From Serratia sp. AKBS12 (lineage in GTDB: Bacteria; Pseudomonadota; Gammaproteobacteria; Enterobacterales; Enterobacteriaceae): 64,000 nucleotides of DNA. Position 1 is the first letter of the stretch. Each line of letters opens with the position of its first letter. The stretch covers positions 62,001-126,000 of the forward strand of contig NZ_JANUSB010000006.1 of assembly GCF_024793895.1 (NCBI RefSeq), in the 5' to 3' direction. Both the position numbers and the translations under genes were made by a program. Under the pieces are notes generated by a model. The model saw nothing but the letters and a program-made list of their open reading frames with translations. It ran no database searches and was not told the origin of the DNA. Positions 34,954-44,400 of this stretch are shown piece by piece.

Positions 34954-35039
34954 ATTGTCTATCAGACCATTGCCCTTGAGATGGCGGGCCAATTACGGCA
35001 TAAACAGGGTATCCTTTTTTACCGACGCAGGTATAGGCG

Positions 35040-36698
35040 ATGAAATTTATCGGGAAACTGTTGCTGACGTTGCTGCTGTTGGTAGTGCTCGCGCTAGTGC
35101 TGCTGTATGTCATCGGGCAAACGCGTTGGGCCGCCGAGCGGCTCGGCAACTGGGTAAGCGATAACAGCGACTATCGCCTCAGCATAGGCAAAATCAGCCA
35201 CGCCTGGCGACAACCGGCTCAAATCAGCCTGGAAGACGTGACGCTGACACGCCCCAACCAGCCGCAGTCGCTGGCCGCCAAACGGATCGATCTCGGCCTG
35301 AGTCTGCGCCAAATTACCAACCCGCGCTATTTCCACAGCGTCACGCTGCGCGACGGTACGTTGAACCTGCAGCCGCAGGCAGCGCTGCCATTACAGGCGG
35401 ACGTACTGCAATTGAGCAATATGGCGCTGCAGTCCAACGGTGCCGATTGGCAGCTCAACGCGCAGAAGGTCAATGCCGGCATTACGCCATGGCAGCCAAA
35501 AGCCGGCCATATACTGGGTGAAAACAACCAGTTCCAGTTCAGCGCCGGTTCGCTGTCGCTAAACGGCATCCCCGCCTCCCAGGTGCTGGTGCAGGGGGAA
35601 ATCAAGCAAAACCGGCTGTTGCTGAACGATTTTGGCGCCGACCTGGCGCAGGGTGATCTGACCGGCAAGGCCAGCCGTGCCGCCGATGGCAGTTGGCTGG
35701 TGGAACGTCTGCGCTTGAGCAATGTACGGCTGCAAACGCCACAGACGCTGGGTCAGTTTTGGCAACGCTTCACCGCCCTGCCGCCGGTCAGCGTAAAACG
35801 TTTTGATCTGATTGATGCGCGGCTGGAAGGCAAAGAGTGGGCATTTAACGATCTCGATCTGTCGCTGCAAAACGTCAGCTTCCACCAGGGGGACTGGAGC
35901 AGCCAGGACGGCTCGCTGAACTTCAACGCCGGCGATATGATCAGCGGCCGAGTCCACCTGATCGATCCGATCATCAATATGCGACTATCGCCGGCGGGCA
36001 TTGCCATCGAACAGTTCACTTCGCGCTGGGAGGGCGGGCTACTGCGCGCCTCGGGCAGTTGGCTGCGCGCCAATCATCGCCTGCAGCTGGACGATGTCGC
36101 CGTGGTGGCGTTGGAATATACCCTACCGCAAAACTGGCGCGAACTGTGGCTGCAACCGCTGCCGGACTGGCTGGCTCAGGTATACGTCACCAAGTTGACC
36201 ACCAACCGCAATCTGATCATTGATATCAACCCCGAATTCCCATTCCAGCTGACATCGCTGGACGGTTACGGCAGCAATTTGCTACTGGCGAACGATCATC
36301 ACTGGGGCATCGGTTCAGGCTCGCTGACCCTGAACGCCAGCGAGGCCACCTTCAACAAGATCGACGTCAGGCGCCCTTCTCTGGCGCTGACGGCAGATCC
36401 GCAGCAAATTGCCGTTACCGAACTCAGTGCGTTTATGCCAAACGGCTTGCTGGACGCCAAAGCCAGCGTGTCGCAACTGCCAGGCAAGCCGTTCACGCTG
36501 GCGCTGAATGGCCGTTCGGTACCGTTGAATACCTTGCAACAATGGGGATGGCAGCCGATACCGCTCGAGGGCGATGGAAATCTGCAGTTGCAGCTGAAGG
36601 GATTACTCAATAGTGATGGGCCGTTTAAAGCATCTTTGCGGGGCCAGTTGCAGGCTACCAGCAAGGATGGGCAAACGCTGGAGCAGCAGGTGCCGTGA
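35040..36698 (+). CDS. yicH: AsmA-family protein YicH
   Basis: 552 residues. A single N-terminal membrane anchor (LLLTLLLLVVLALVLLYVIG) is followed by the AsmA-like beta-rich periplasmic domain. YicH-specific blocks such as NLIIDINPEFPFQLTSLDGYGSNLLLA and LNASEATFNKIDVRRPSLALTA are present. AsmA-like proteins are thought to bridge the membranes and move phospholipids. The protein stops about 15-20 residues before the E. coli end and the last part (KDGQTLEQQVP) is not conserved. It marks the left border of the accessory island. Confidence 0.9.
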   Translation: MKFIGKLLLTLLLLVVLALVLLYVIGQTRWAAERLGNWVSDNSDYRLSIGKISHAWRQPAQISLEDVTLTRPNQPQSLAAKRIDLGLSLRQITNPRYFHSVTLRDGTLNLQPQAALPLQADVLQLSNMALQSNGADWQLNAQKVNAGITPWQPKAGHILGENNQFQFSAGSLSLNGIPASQVLVQGEIKQNRLLLNDFGADLAQGDLTGKASRAADGSWLVERLRLSNVRLQTPQTLGQFWQRFTALPPVSVKRFDLIDARLEGKEWAFNDLDLSLQNVSFHQGDWSSQDGSLNFNAGDMISGRVHLIDPIINMRLSPAGIAIEQFTSRWEGGLLRASGSWLRANHRLQLDDVAVVALEYTLPQNWRELWLQPLPDWLAQVYVTKLTTNRNLIIDINPEFPFQLTSLDGYGSNLLLANDHHWGIGSGSLTLNASEATFNKIDVRRPSLALTADPQQIAVTELSAFMPNGLLDAKASVSQLPGKPFTLALNGRSVPLNTLQQWGWQPIPLEGDGNLQLQLKGLLNSDGPFKASLRGQLQATSKDGQTLEQQVP

Positions 36699-36827
36699 CG
36701 AAGGGGTTCCCGGCGGACGGGTCAGTAAAAAAGGTCGTGTGGCTGGTAATCCAGGCCGCCTCGCAAAAATTGACAATGCCGCTGAGGGACTGGCGCATGG
36801 CAATGAGTCGCTTTATTATCGAGTTCG

Positions 36828-36847
36828 GTGACCGTCTGGACGGTCAC
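36828..36847. repeat. Perfect 9-bp inverted repeat downstream of the toxin gene
   Basis: GTGACCGTC-TG-GACGGTCAC lies 15 bp after the toxin stop (minus strand), in the 164-bp gap to yicH. No T-run follows on either strand, so it could be a weak terminator or a protein-binding site. Confidence 0.45.
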
Positions 36848-36862
36848 TTCTGAGAAAGGCAT

Positions 36863-37180
36863 TTACACAGAATCGTGTACAGGGTCGCTGTCCGGCGGTA
36901 ACGGCGGCCAGCATCGGGCTGTGTGGATCAACGTCACTATCCAGACGGTATCGGCTTCTTCATCCAGTTCATACACAAGCCGGTAATGTTCATGTGGTAT
37001 AAGCTCCCGCGTGCCAGCTATTTTTCCCTGTACTCCCATCAACGGCTGCTCTGCCAGCAGGGCAGCCGATTCGCTGAACCGCTCATCCATCTCTGCCGCT
37101 GCCAGTGGGTTTCTTTCTGCCAGGTAATCCCATATCGCTGTACGGTCATCCAGTGCCTCCGGCACCCAGCGAACCTTCAT
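36863..37180 (-). CDS. ParE/RelE-family toxin
   Basis: 105 residues. MKVRWVPEALDDRTAIWDYL, ERFSESAALLAEQP, GTRELIPHEHYRLVYEL and VWIVTLIHTARCWPP follow the ParE/RelE toxin pattern, which acts on gyrase (ParE) or ribosome-bound mRNA (RelE). The Arg-rich core and the C-terminal ARxWPP block fit this group best. About 13 extra residues follow WPP. It starts inside the stop of the antitoxin (ATGA, 37177-37180), the normal order antitoxin then toxin. Confidence 0.85.
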   Translation of the reverse strand: MKVRWVPEALDDRTAIWDYLAERNPLAAAEMDERFSESAALLAEQPLMGVQGKIAGTRELIPHEHYRLVYELDEEADTVWIVTLIHTARCWPPLPPDSDPVHDSV

Positions 37181-37455
37181 ATTTTACCTGCCACTCTGGC
37201 CCGTCGTTCTGCGAACAGCTTTTCAACCTCTTCGTTATCCGTTCCTGCACCTGCCCGGATAGACTGACGCCCTCTCTCCACTTTCTGCGCCAGGTAAGCA
37301 TCGTAAGCCCGGCTCTCGCTCTGACGTCTGATATATTCCCGCATCAGTTCACGTAACACCTGAGAGGCCGGTCTGTCGCTGGCTTTCGCTGCGGCGATAA
37401 AGTCTTCCCGCAGCGAGCTTTCCAGCTTCATCGTGAACACCGCTTCTTTAGGCAT
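37177..37455 (-). CDS. Ribbon-helix-helix antitoxin
   Basis: 92 residues from ATG 37455, chosen for its GGGAGAAAG ribosome site; the longer reading from 37506 lacks support. The N-terminus (EAVFTMKLESSLREDFIAAA, then RPASQVLRELMREYIRRQ) is a CopG/RHH DNA-binding fold. The charged C-terminus (DNEEVEKLFAERRARVAGKI) probably wraps the toxin. It is coupled to the downstream toxin gene. Such antitoxins repress their own promoter; two TACTTA hexamers 11 bp apart lie upstream. Confidence 0.85.
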   Translation of the reverse strand: MPKEAVFTMKLESSLREDFIAAAKASDRPASQVLRELMREYIRRQSESRAYDAYLAQKVERGRQSIRAGAGTDNEEVEKLFAERRARVAGKI

Positions 37456-37476
37456 GGTTCTTTCTCCCAGTCCGCT

Positions 37477-37493
37477 TAAGTACTGGCTAAGTA
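37477..37493 (-). promoter_or_regulatory. Candidate operator of the toxin-antitoxin operon
   Basis: Two TACTTA hexamers on the minus strand (37493-37488 and 37482-37477) are spaced 11 bp, about one helical turn, and lie just upstream of the antitoxin ribosome site. Next to them is TATATACT, a possible -10. RHH antitoxins commonly bind such direct repeats. Confidence 0.4.
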
Positions 37494-37511
37494 TATACCT
37501 TATCATTACCT

Positions 37512-37652
37512 TTACTCCACTTCGCCTGGGTTTCGTTCGTATTTCTGCTCCGCCGGATGCGTACTGGCGTGTACCGCCTGCAACGCACGGATGCTCAGCT
37601 GCGTGCTCTCCACACTACGATGACCCAGCATCGCCTGTACCTTCCTTCGACG
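37512..37652 (-). pseudogene. C-terminal remnant of a tyrosine recombinase/integrase
   Basis: The minus-strand frame ending at TAA 37514-37512 reads [16 protein letters not shown] and then ALQAVHASTHPAEQ. The LGH-x(n)-T-Q pattern and the trailing VHxxTHPA are those of the end of phage-type integrases, although the catalytic Tyr after TTQ appears replaced by Leu (STQLSI). Only about 46 codons remain and no start is visible. It lies directly upstream of the toxin-antitoxin genes. Too short for a sure assignment. Confidence 0.45.
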
Positions 37653-37695
37653 CCTTGGGCGGCAGCACCCCCGCCACACCGTGCGCTCCGGCGAA

Positions 37696-37815
37696 CCCGG
37701 CTCAGGTCGGCGACATTTTGTTGCTGGTTGTCCTTGTCACGAACAGTGATGTTACCTTCACTCACCGCCGCCTGCGTGGTGCCGCTAGCATGGCCGCTGC
37801 CGTTCAGGCCCGATA
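37696..37815 (-). pseudogene. Displaced 120-bp fragment of cdiA
   Basis: This stretch is identical to 39999-40118 inside cdiA at 118 of 120 positions; the differences are at 37701 and 37760. It encodes [20 protein letters not shown] then [16 protein letters not shown] on the minus strand, in the same orientation as cdiA. Homology stops abruptly at both ends. It is a typical scar of an orphan CdiA 3' module, or of duplication and deletion during module exchange. Confidence 0.9.
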
Positions 37816-38144
37816 CCCTCGAACCGATACCGGAACTGACGATTAACGGCGACACCCTCGCCGAGCTGGGTTTTACATCCGGCGCACCCTTTCAGCTCAC
37901 ACTCAGGCCCGATGGCCTGTGGATCACCGCCGTCACCGACGAATCCACATGGGAAGCCGTCTGCGCGGCCAGCCAAGATCGGCAAGATTTGGGGGCGGAT
38001 TGGGTGCGGCAGAACGGCGAGCTGATCATCGGCGGGGATTGGCTCACCGAGTCCGGCATTACCGATGCCGAACAACTGGAAGTCGCCGCCGCATCCGGTG
38101 TTATTCGGTTGCAGCGGCGGGAAGTCGAAGTTTTCAACGCGTAA
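37749..38144 (+). CDS. SymE-like protein, chimeric 5' end
   Basis: The conserved part starts near 37815: [20 protein letters not shown], followed by [13 protein letters not shown], a [20 protein letters not shown] repeat-like segment and a C-terminal [12 protein letters not shown]. This AbrB-like pattern (xLxINGxxLxExGFxxGxP) is that of SymE-type proteins, which occur as SOS-linked toxins and often near CDI and Rhs loci. The tentative start ATG 37749 lies inside the displaced cdiA fragment read on the opposite strand, so the native N-terminus appears lost. Two GDxLxExGF-type units within one short protein may mean a tandem duplication of the fold. It may be expressed or decaying. Confidence 0.55.
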   Translation: MLPSLTAACVVPLAWPLPFRPDTLEPIPELTINGDTLAELGFTSGAPFQLTLRPDGLWITAVTDESTWEAVCAASQDRQDLGADWVRQNGELIIGGDWLTESGITDAEQLEVAAASGVIRLQRREVEVFNA

Positions 38145-38152
38145 AAGCAAAG

Positions 38153-38174
38153 ATCCCGGCCAATTGGCCGGGAT
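38153..38174. terminator. Palindromic hairpin between the SymE-like gene and the candidate cdiI
   Basis: Perfect 22-bp palindrome with arms ATCCCGGCCAA and TTGGCCGGGAT. It lies between two convergent genes, so it probably terminates both. Only weak T-rich tracts flank it. Confidence 0.6.
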
Positions 38175-38185
38175 TTACCAAGGAT

Positions 38186-38410
38186 TCAGCGATAATAAAA
38201 ATACCAAAAAATAAAGCCAGCAGGTGGCCCCATCCAAGTGAGTTTGAGGCAGGCAAAAAAATCATCTAATGAGAACGGAAAGTTATCATTCATATTCCAA
38301 GCTAACCAAGCACCTAATAAACGTCCAAACATTGTCAAAATAAACAACACTACGCTCATCGCACAGCATAAATATAAAAGGTTAAGTAATGATTTAGTGC
38401 TATTTTTCAT
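38186..38410 (-). CDS. Candidate CDI immunity protein, small membrane protein
   Basis: 74 residues from ATG 38410, which overlaps the cdiA stop by one base (GTGATGA); a GGAGG ribosome site lies 6 bases upstream, within cdiA. Two hydrophobic segments (LLNLLYLCCAMSVVLFILTM and WMGPPAGFIFWYFYYR) with a polar NMNDNFPFSLDDFFACLKL between them suggest a two-helix inner-membrane protein. Position directly after the variable cdiA 3' end is where cdiI always lies. No family is recognised. Membrane immunity proteins pair with membrane-acting CdiA toxins. AT-rich compared with neighbours. Confidence 0.65.
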   Translation of the reverse strand: MKNSTKSLLNLLYLCCAMSVVLFILTMFGRLLGAWLAWNMNDNFPFSLDDFFACLKLTWMGPPAGFIFWYFYYR

Positions 38411-41400
38411 CACTTGCCTCCACCGTCTTTCAACTTATCCTGAACCATACCAGATACAGCAGAATCACCGATATTACCTGCTATTGATGGTAATGGATGT
38501 TGTGGTGCTGGTTTAGTTATTGTCCAGACACCTGTTGGAACCCATTCATACTGCTTTGATATTGGATTTAGTTTTTTATCAAATGGCACTTTGATAACGT
38601 TACCTGCTGCATAACCCGCTGAAGCCCCGACTTTACTCAGCAACGTCGCCATAAACGGATCATCACCGCTGATTTCAGCCTGATAATAGCCGCCAGCCGC
38701 GTTCCATGCCATCGTTGGGTTGTAACCTTTACCGGCGGTAATCCCACCAACGATTACTGAGCCAATTACATCCGACAGTTTTACTTCACCTGTCGTACCA
38801 TATTGGATACCAGCCCCTAAGCCAGCACCTACGCCCACAGCAATAAGCTGTTCTTTGGTGTTATTCACTGCATTAGTAATAATTGCCTTCCCGCCCATTA
38901 TTGCTACTGGCCAGGAGGTTGGGGTCATTACCACATCCATGATTCGATCACCGGTTGTAATATTATCCGCCAGGAATTTAAGATCCGTTCCGTTGAGATA
39001 ATTCACCAGTGCTGCGGCACTTGGATCTTTCAGCTTTTCATCCAGTCTGATTTGATGCGGGTTCGCATCATTCGCCACATTGGTCGCCCCCTGTATCAGT
39101 TCCTGCCAGCTCACACAGGCAACGCCACCACCGGTACAAGCTTCAATCAGTTCCTTACTGTTTTTATTACTAATGTCGATATATTTTTCGACCACCTTAT
39201 TACAGTCACCGCCAGAGGCTTTGCAGTCCTGCATTTCTTTATCAAGCGCTCTGGCTTCTGTGCTGCTCAGATAGTTATTCTCAACCGCATTCTTACCGGC
39301 CTGAGCACCCGCCAGAGCATTCGCGGTGCTATCGCCCGTCACGCCGCCTGCCAAACCCGCTGCCAACGTCGATAGCGCACTGAGACTCTGCTTCTGCTCC
39401 TCACTCAGTTTAGCAATTTTTTCCGGCGTGTCTGCACCATATAACTTCTCTGCCAGATAACGCGCAGCCAATTCACCTCCCGCTGCCCCCGCAGCACCCG
39501 CGGCGGCCGAGTTGCCGCTCACTTGTGCTGCCATCGCCCCCCATACCGCATGGGCAAGCGCGTTAGCCGTTTCATTCGTGCCGGTATACTTCTTGATTTG
39601 CTCTGCCGCGTACGGGCTCAAACCACCAGCAAGGGCCTGGGAGATATTTCCTCCTGCCAGCCCCTGCAACGCAGCCGTTACCGCCTGCGCCGCTTTCTGC
39701 ACGTCACTGCCCGTACCATACTGCTTCATGGCCTCTTTATACGCAGTGGTGTCTTTCAGGATGCTGACGTACTGAGCAATCTCTTCCTGCTTGGCATTTT
39801 TTCCCGGCTCCGGCGGCAGTTTGCCATCTTTAGCTAGTTCTGCCTTTGCCGCATTCAGCCCGTTTATCTCACCCTGCGTGCGGATGACATCCGTTGCCTG
39901 CCCACCTATCTCTCCGATCAACTGCGCCTGTTTCAACCGCTTCTGCTCTTTCTCCTTGTCAAAGATCGGCGCAATACTGCCGTTGGCATTCTCCGTATCC
40001 CGGTTCAGGTCGGCGACATTTTGTTGCTGGTTGTCCTTGTCACGAACAGTGATGTTACCTTCGCTCACCGCCGCCTGCGTGGTGCCGCTAGCATGGCCGC
40101 TGCCGTTCAGGCCCGATAGCATCCCGCCCGCCAGGTTGCCCTGGAACTCCTTACCACCAAAGTCGCCACCGCCGCTTATCCCAACCCCGACATGTTCGAC
40201 GTTGTAGTCCGCCTTATTGTACAGGTCACTGAAGCCCAGCGTCCCGGTATCCAGGCTGTTTTTGTCCGCCGCGCCCGTTGAACTGATTACCGCGCCATCC
40301 AGTTGGGTATGCTCGCCGACCTTAACGTCAAAGCCGCCCTTGCCCGCATAAATCCCGGTCTGCTCCTGCACCGAGTCGTAGTTGCTGTGCATCTTGTCCT
40401 GACTCAGGTTCAGGTAGCCAGAACCGCTCATCGAGCCCCAGGTGAAGCTGCCACCCGCACTGGCGTTCTGCTGCTTCATGTCGTAGAGATCGCTGTCCTG
40501 CTGGCTTCTGAGCGTCAGATTACGTCCGACGTCAACATCCACCTTGTCACCGCTGACCTGTGCACCGGCCAGGGTGGTATCGCGCCCGCTGTTCATGGCA
40601 AGCGTCTTACCGCTGTCGATGGTTGTCTCTGTCCACTGCGTACCGGTACCTTTCTCACTGCCTTTGCCAGCGTTGACGTTGGCGAACACCTTGATACCCG
40701 TGTCTTTACCCAGGCTCAGGCCGATACCGATTTCACCACCGCTGCTCTTGTTACTCCCCGTCTGCTGCTGGGAATTAGCAGCCCCGGCAAGCAAAATGTC
40801 GCGAGAGGCATCGATGGTGGTATCGCCACCCGCTTTCAACTGGCTACCCGCAATCACCACATCGCCACCGTTGGCACCACTGCCTTTACCGGTTGCGGTC
40901 ACCGACAAATTATTACCCGCCGTCAACGTCGAACCGGTGACATTATCAGAGACCTGTTTTTGCGTGGATGACGACTTTTGGGCCCCCAGGGAAAGGCTGA
41001 TACCAATCGCATTACCCGCATCGCCCTTGGTATCTTCCAACACCGCGGCCTGCCCTGCCTGCACCCCAGACAACGCGGCTTTGGTGCCTTGCAAGGCGGC
41101 CAAACGGCCATCGCTTTCACTTTTGGCACTTTGCGCTGCCGCTATTGCTGAGTTGGCCGCTGCACCTGCCGCACCGGACAACGCCACCGTCAGGCCACTC
41201 TGCTTCTGCTCAAACCGCTCTTCTACCGTACGCAGGTCATGCCCCGGTTCGATAACGACGCTGTCGCCAGTAACGCTGAGATTTTTACCGGCAATCAGAT
41301 CCGCACCGCCAATATGTGCCTTGCCGCCCGCAACGATATTCACATCGCCGCCGGTCGAGCCGATAGTGCTGACACTCTGGCTCTGCGTGGTACCGTCTTC

Positions 41401-44400
41401 ATTCACCAGATGGCGAGAGCTGGAGCTACCAATCGTCACCCCGATACCGCCGGTGCCCATCAGCCCGCTCTTTTTCTTCTCATCCAACCGATAGCTGGAC
41501 TGTTCTTCCGTCGCCGCCACGATCTCGACGTTGTTACCCGCTTGCAGGTTAACCTTGCCGTCACCCACAACCGAAGACCCCTTCACCGTCAGATCGTTAC
41601 CCGCAGACAGCGACACGTTGTCGCCGCTCAGCAGCGTGCCTTTTTCCTGCGTGGCGTAATCTTCCCGCACCGTGTGGGTGGTGGTCTTTGACAGGAACCC
41701 TTTCTTGGTTTTGGTTTCTTCGAAGAAGGAGTAGTCGCTTTCGGTGGCACTGTTGAGCGTCAGATCGCGCCCGGCGCTTACCGCCACATCACCGCTGGCC
41801 TGCACCTGTGCCGCATTCAAGGTGGTATCTCGATCGGCGCGAATGGTGGTATTGCCCCCGCTGGCGATCTCCGTTCCTTGCTGACGAATAGACTCATCCA
41901 CCTGCTGGCGTTTACCTTCCTTGCTTTCGCGGTATTCACTGGTTTGCTGGGTGTTGAGGTTCACGTCACGCCCGGCGTTCAGGTTGACGTTGTTGTCCGC
42001 CACCATTGCTGCGGCCTGCAAGTTCATATCCCGGCCTGCAGCCAGCGTTAAATCGCCTCCGCTGGTGAGGGTGGTGCGCGTGGCATCGTTAGTGCGCTGT
42101 TCGGTGCCGTTATCTTTCTGCCGGGTGCTCGCTTCCTGTGTTTGCAGGTTGATATCGCGCCCAGCCATCAGGGTAGTATCAGTCTGGCTGCCAACCTGGC
42201 TGGCCTTCACGTTGACATCACGGCCCGCATCGGCTGTCAGCGGCCCACCAGCGCTAATTTCGCTGCCCTGGCTGCTGTGAGTTTCGCTCTCTCTTACGTT
42301 CCGCCAGCCCTGATATTTATCGGCACTGTAGGTGGTGTTGGCCAGGACGTTGATATCGCCCCCCGCCAGCAGATCCATTGCACCGCCGGAAGTCAATTTG
42401 GCTCCCAGAATGTCGATGTTGTTGCCAGCGCTCAGGCTCAAGCTGTCCAAGGCCTGGATGGTGCCGATATCGCCGATTTCCGTGCGTGACAGCGACAGGC
42501 TTTGTGGCATCCAGCCGCCCAGAGAACCCTGGGTATTCCACTGATTCGTCAGCGTCTGGTTGATGATGCTGCCATCAAGGCTTTCCAACTGTACCATTTT
42601 GCCGCTGATGATTGAGCCGATATTATTGATATCGCCAATCGCGCTCAGTTGCAGGTTGCCGCCCGCATTGAGTAGGCCAGCATTGAGGTTGCTGATGCTG
42701 TTCTGGCTATCGAGCGTCAGCGCGTTCTGTGCGGTCAACGTGCTGCCACTGTTGGTGATATTACCGGCGGTGAGCGAGACATTTTTACCGGCAATCACGC
42801 TACCGTTATTGATCGTCACATCTTTTGGTGACAGGTAGAGCTTCGGCACCATCACCGTCTGGCCATTGATGCTGGTCGCTTCCCACCATAAGATGCTGTG
42901 ATCCAACGAGGCGATCTGCTCCGCCGTTAACGCGACCCCGAACTTCAGCCCCAGCGACTGTTGCGCCCTGGCGGCGTTATCCATCAGGGTTTGCATCTGC
43001 TCCAGATCTGAACCCACGCCGTTCAGATAACGGCTGCCCGTCTGATTCAGCATGGCATTGCTGACGTAACGGGTATCAAAGGCCGCATCCCCCAGGAAAC
43101 GGTAGTCGTAATCCGGGTGGAGGTTAAGGCGGTCCAGGAAATAGGAAGAGCCGATAAATTTGTCTTCTACCGTGAACTGTTCGTTGGTTTCACGCGGGCT
43201 CTGACCTGGGTTGATCCCCAGCAATGCGTAGAGATCGCCAAACAGGTTCGGATCGAGTTGCCCCAGGCCGTTCAGTTTCGGGTTGGTGGTGATCAGATAC
43301 GGGCTGTCCGGATCGGTGGACGCCACAAAATAGCCGTTCTCGCCCGTAGGCAGAGGATACGCGCTGGTATCGACCGTTTTGCCTTGATACTGGTTTAAGG
43401 CCTTACCATCCGTGCCGATCAGGTCCTTGCCATCGGTGGTAGTGTTTTGTAACTTGGCTCCATCACCCAGATTGGCGTTACCCTGGTCACCGTCGCTGTA
43501 TTTTCCTAACCCGGTGAGCTCAGGCGTGACGTTATCCAGGCCGCTGCCCCCGTTAATCTGTTGCAGGGCATTTTGCAGACTGTCTTGCCATTCAGGCAAA
43601 TTGACCGCCGCCTTATCACCGACTGACAACGCCTGTTTCTCTACGGCATTACCAATTGTCTGTTGACTCAAAGTATTGAGCGTTGGGACATTGATAGTGT
43701 GACTTACACCATCTGCGTTGGGTGAGGTGGTGGTATTACTCAGATCGTTGGCAAAGTTGGCCACGACGTTACCGCCAGCCTGAATAACGGAACGGTAGAT
43801 TTCACCTTCTCCACGTTCATAGCGTACTTTGCCCGTCGCCGTGTAGACGATGTAGTTGGATGTAATCTCCCCTTTAGAAACGCTGGTTTCTGGCACCGGA
43901 ACTTTACTCAGGCCATAACCATACTGATACGTTTGATAGCGGGTTTCAGTGCCCGAGAACCAGGATTGGTTATTCAGGTTACTCCCTGAAAGATAGGCAT
44001 TGTTATTGGCTAAAATATTGCTGGCCTGATTGTCCAGTTGGCCAGCATAAAGGCTGAGATCGCGCCCGGCCGCGATACGGGCTGCGCCACCGTTTGCCGT
44101 GACGGTGATCGTCGAAACGCCAGAGGCAAACTCCTTAATCCGTTGGTTAAGATAAGGCGTTGGCGTTGAACTGTAATGCGTTGTCGGAGACGCTCCGTGG
44201 CCAGGGCTGCCGCCGCCCGATTCCCAGGACTTGATGACATAGCCGTAGTCGCCTTTGTTGAAGAAGGTTAACGGTATTTTGGCCTCAAAATCTGTCACCC
44301 AGGAGTACTGCGGTGCGCTGCTTTCAGAGCTGACCACACTCAGCCCATCGCGCTGATTCAGCAAATGGGCGGTGTTAATGGTGATATCACCATTTTGTGT

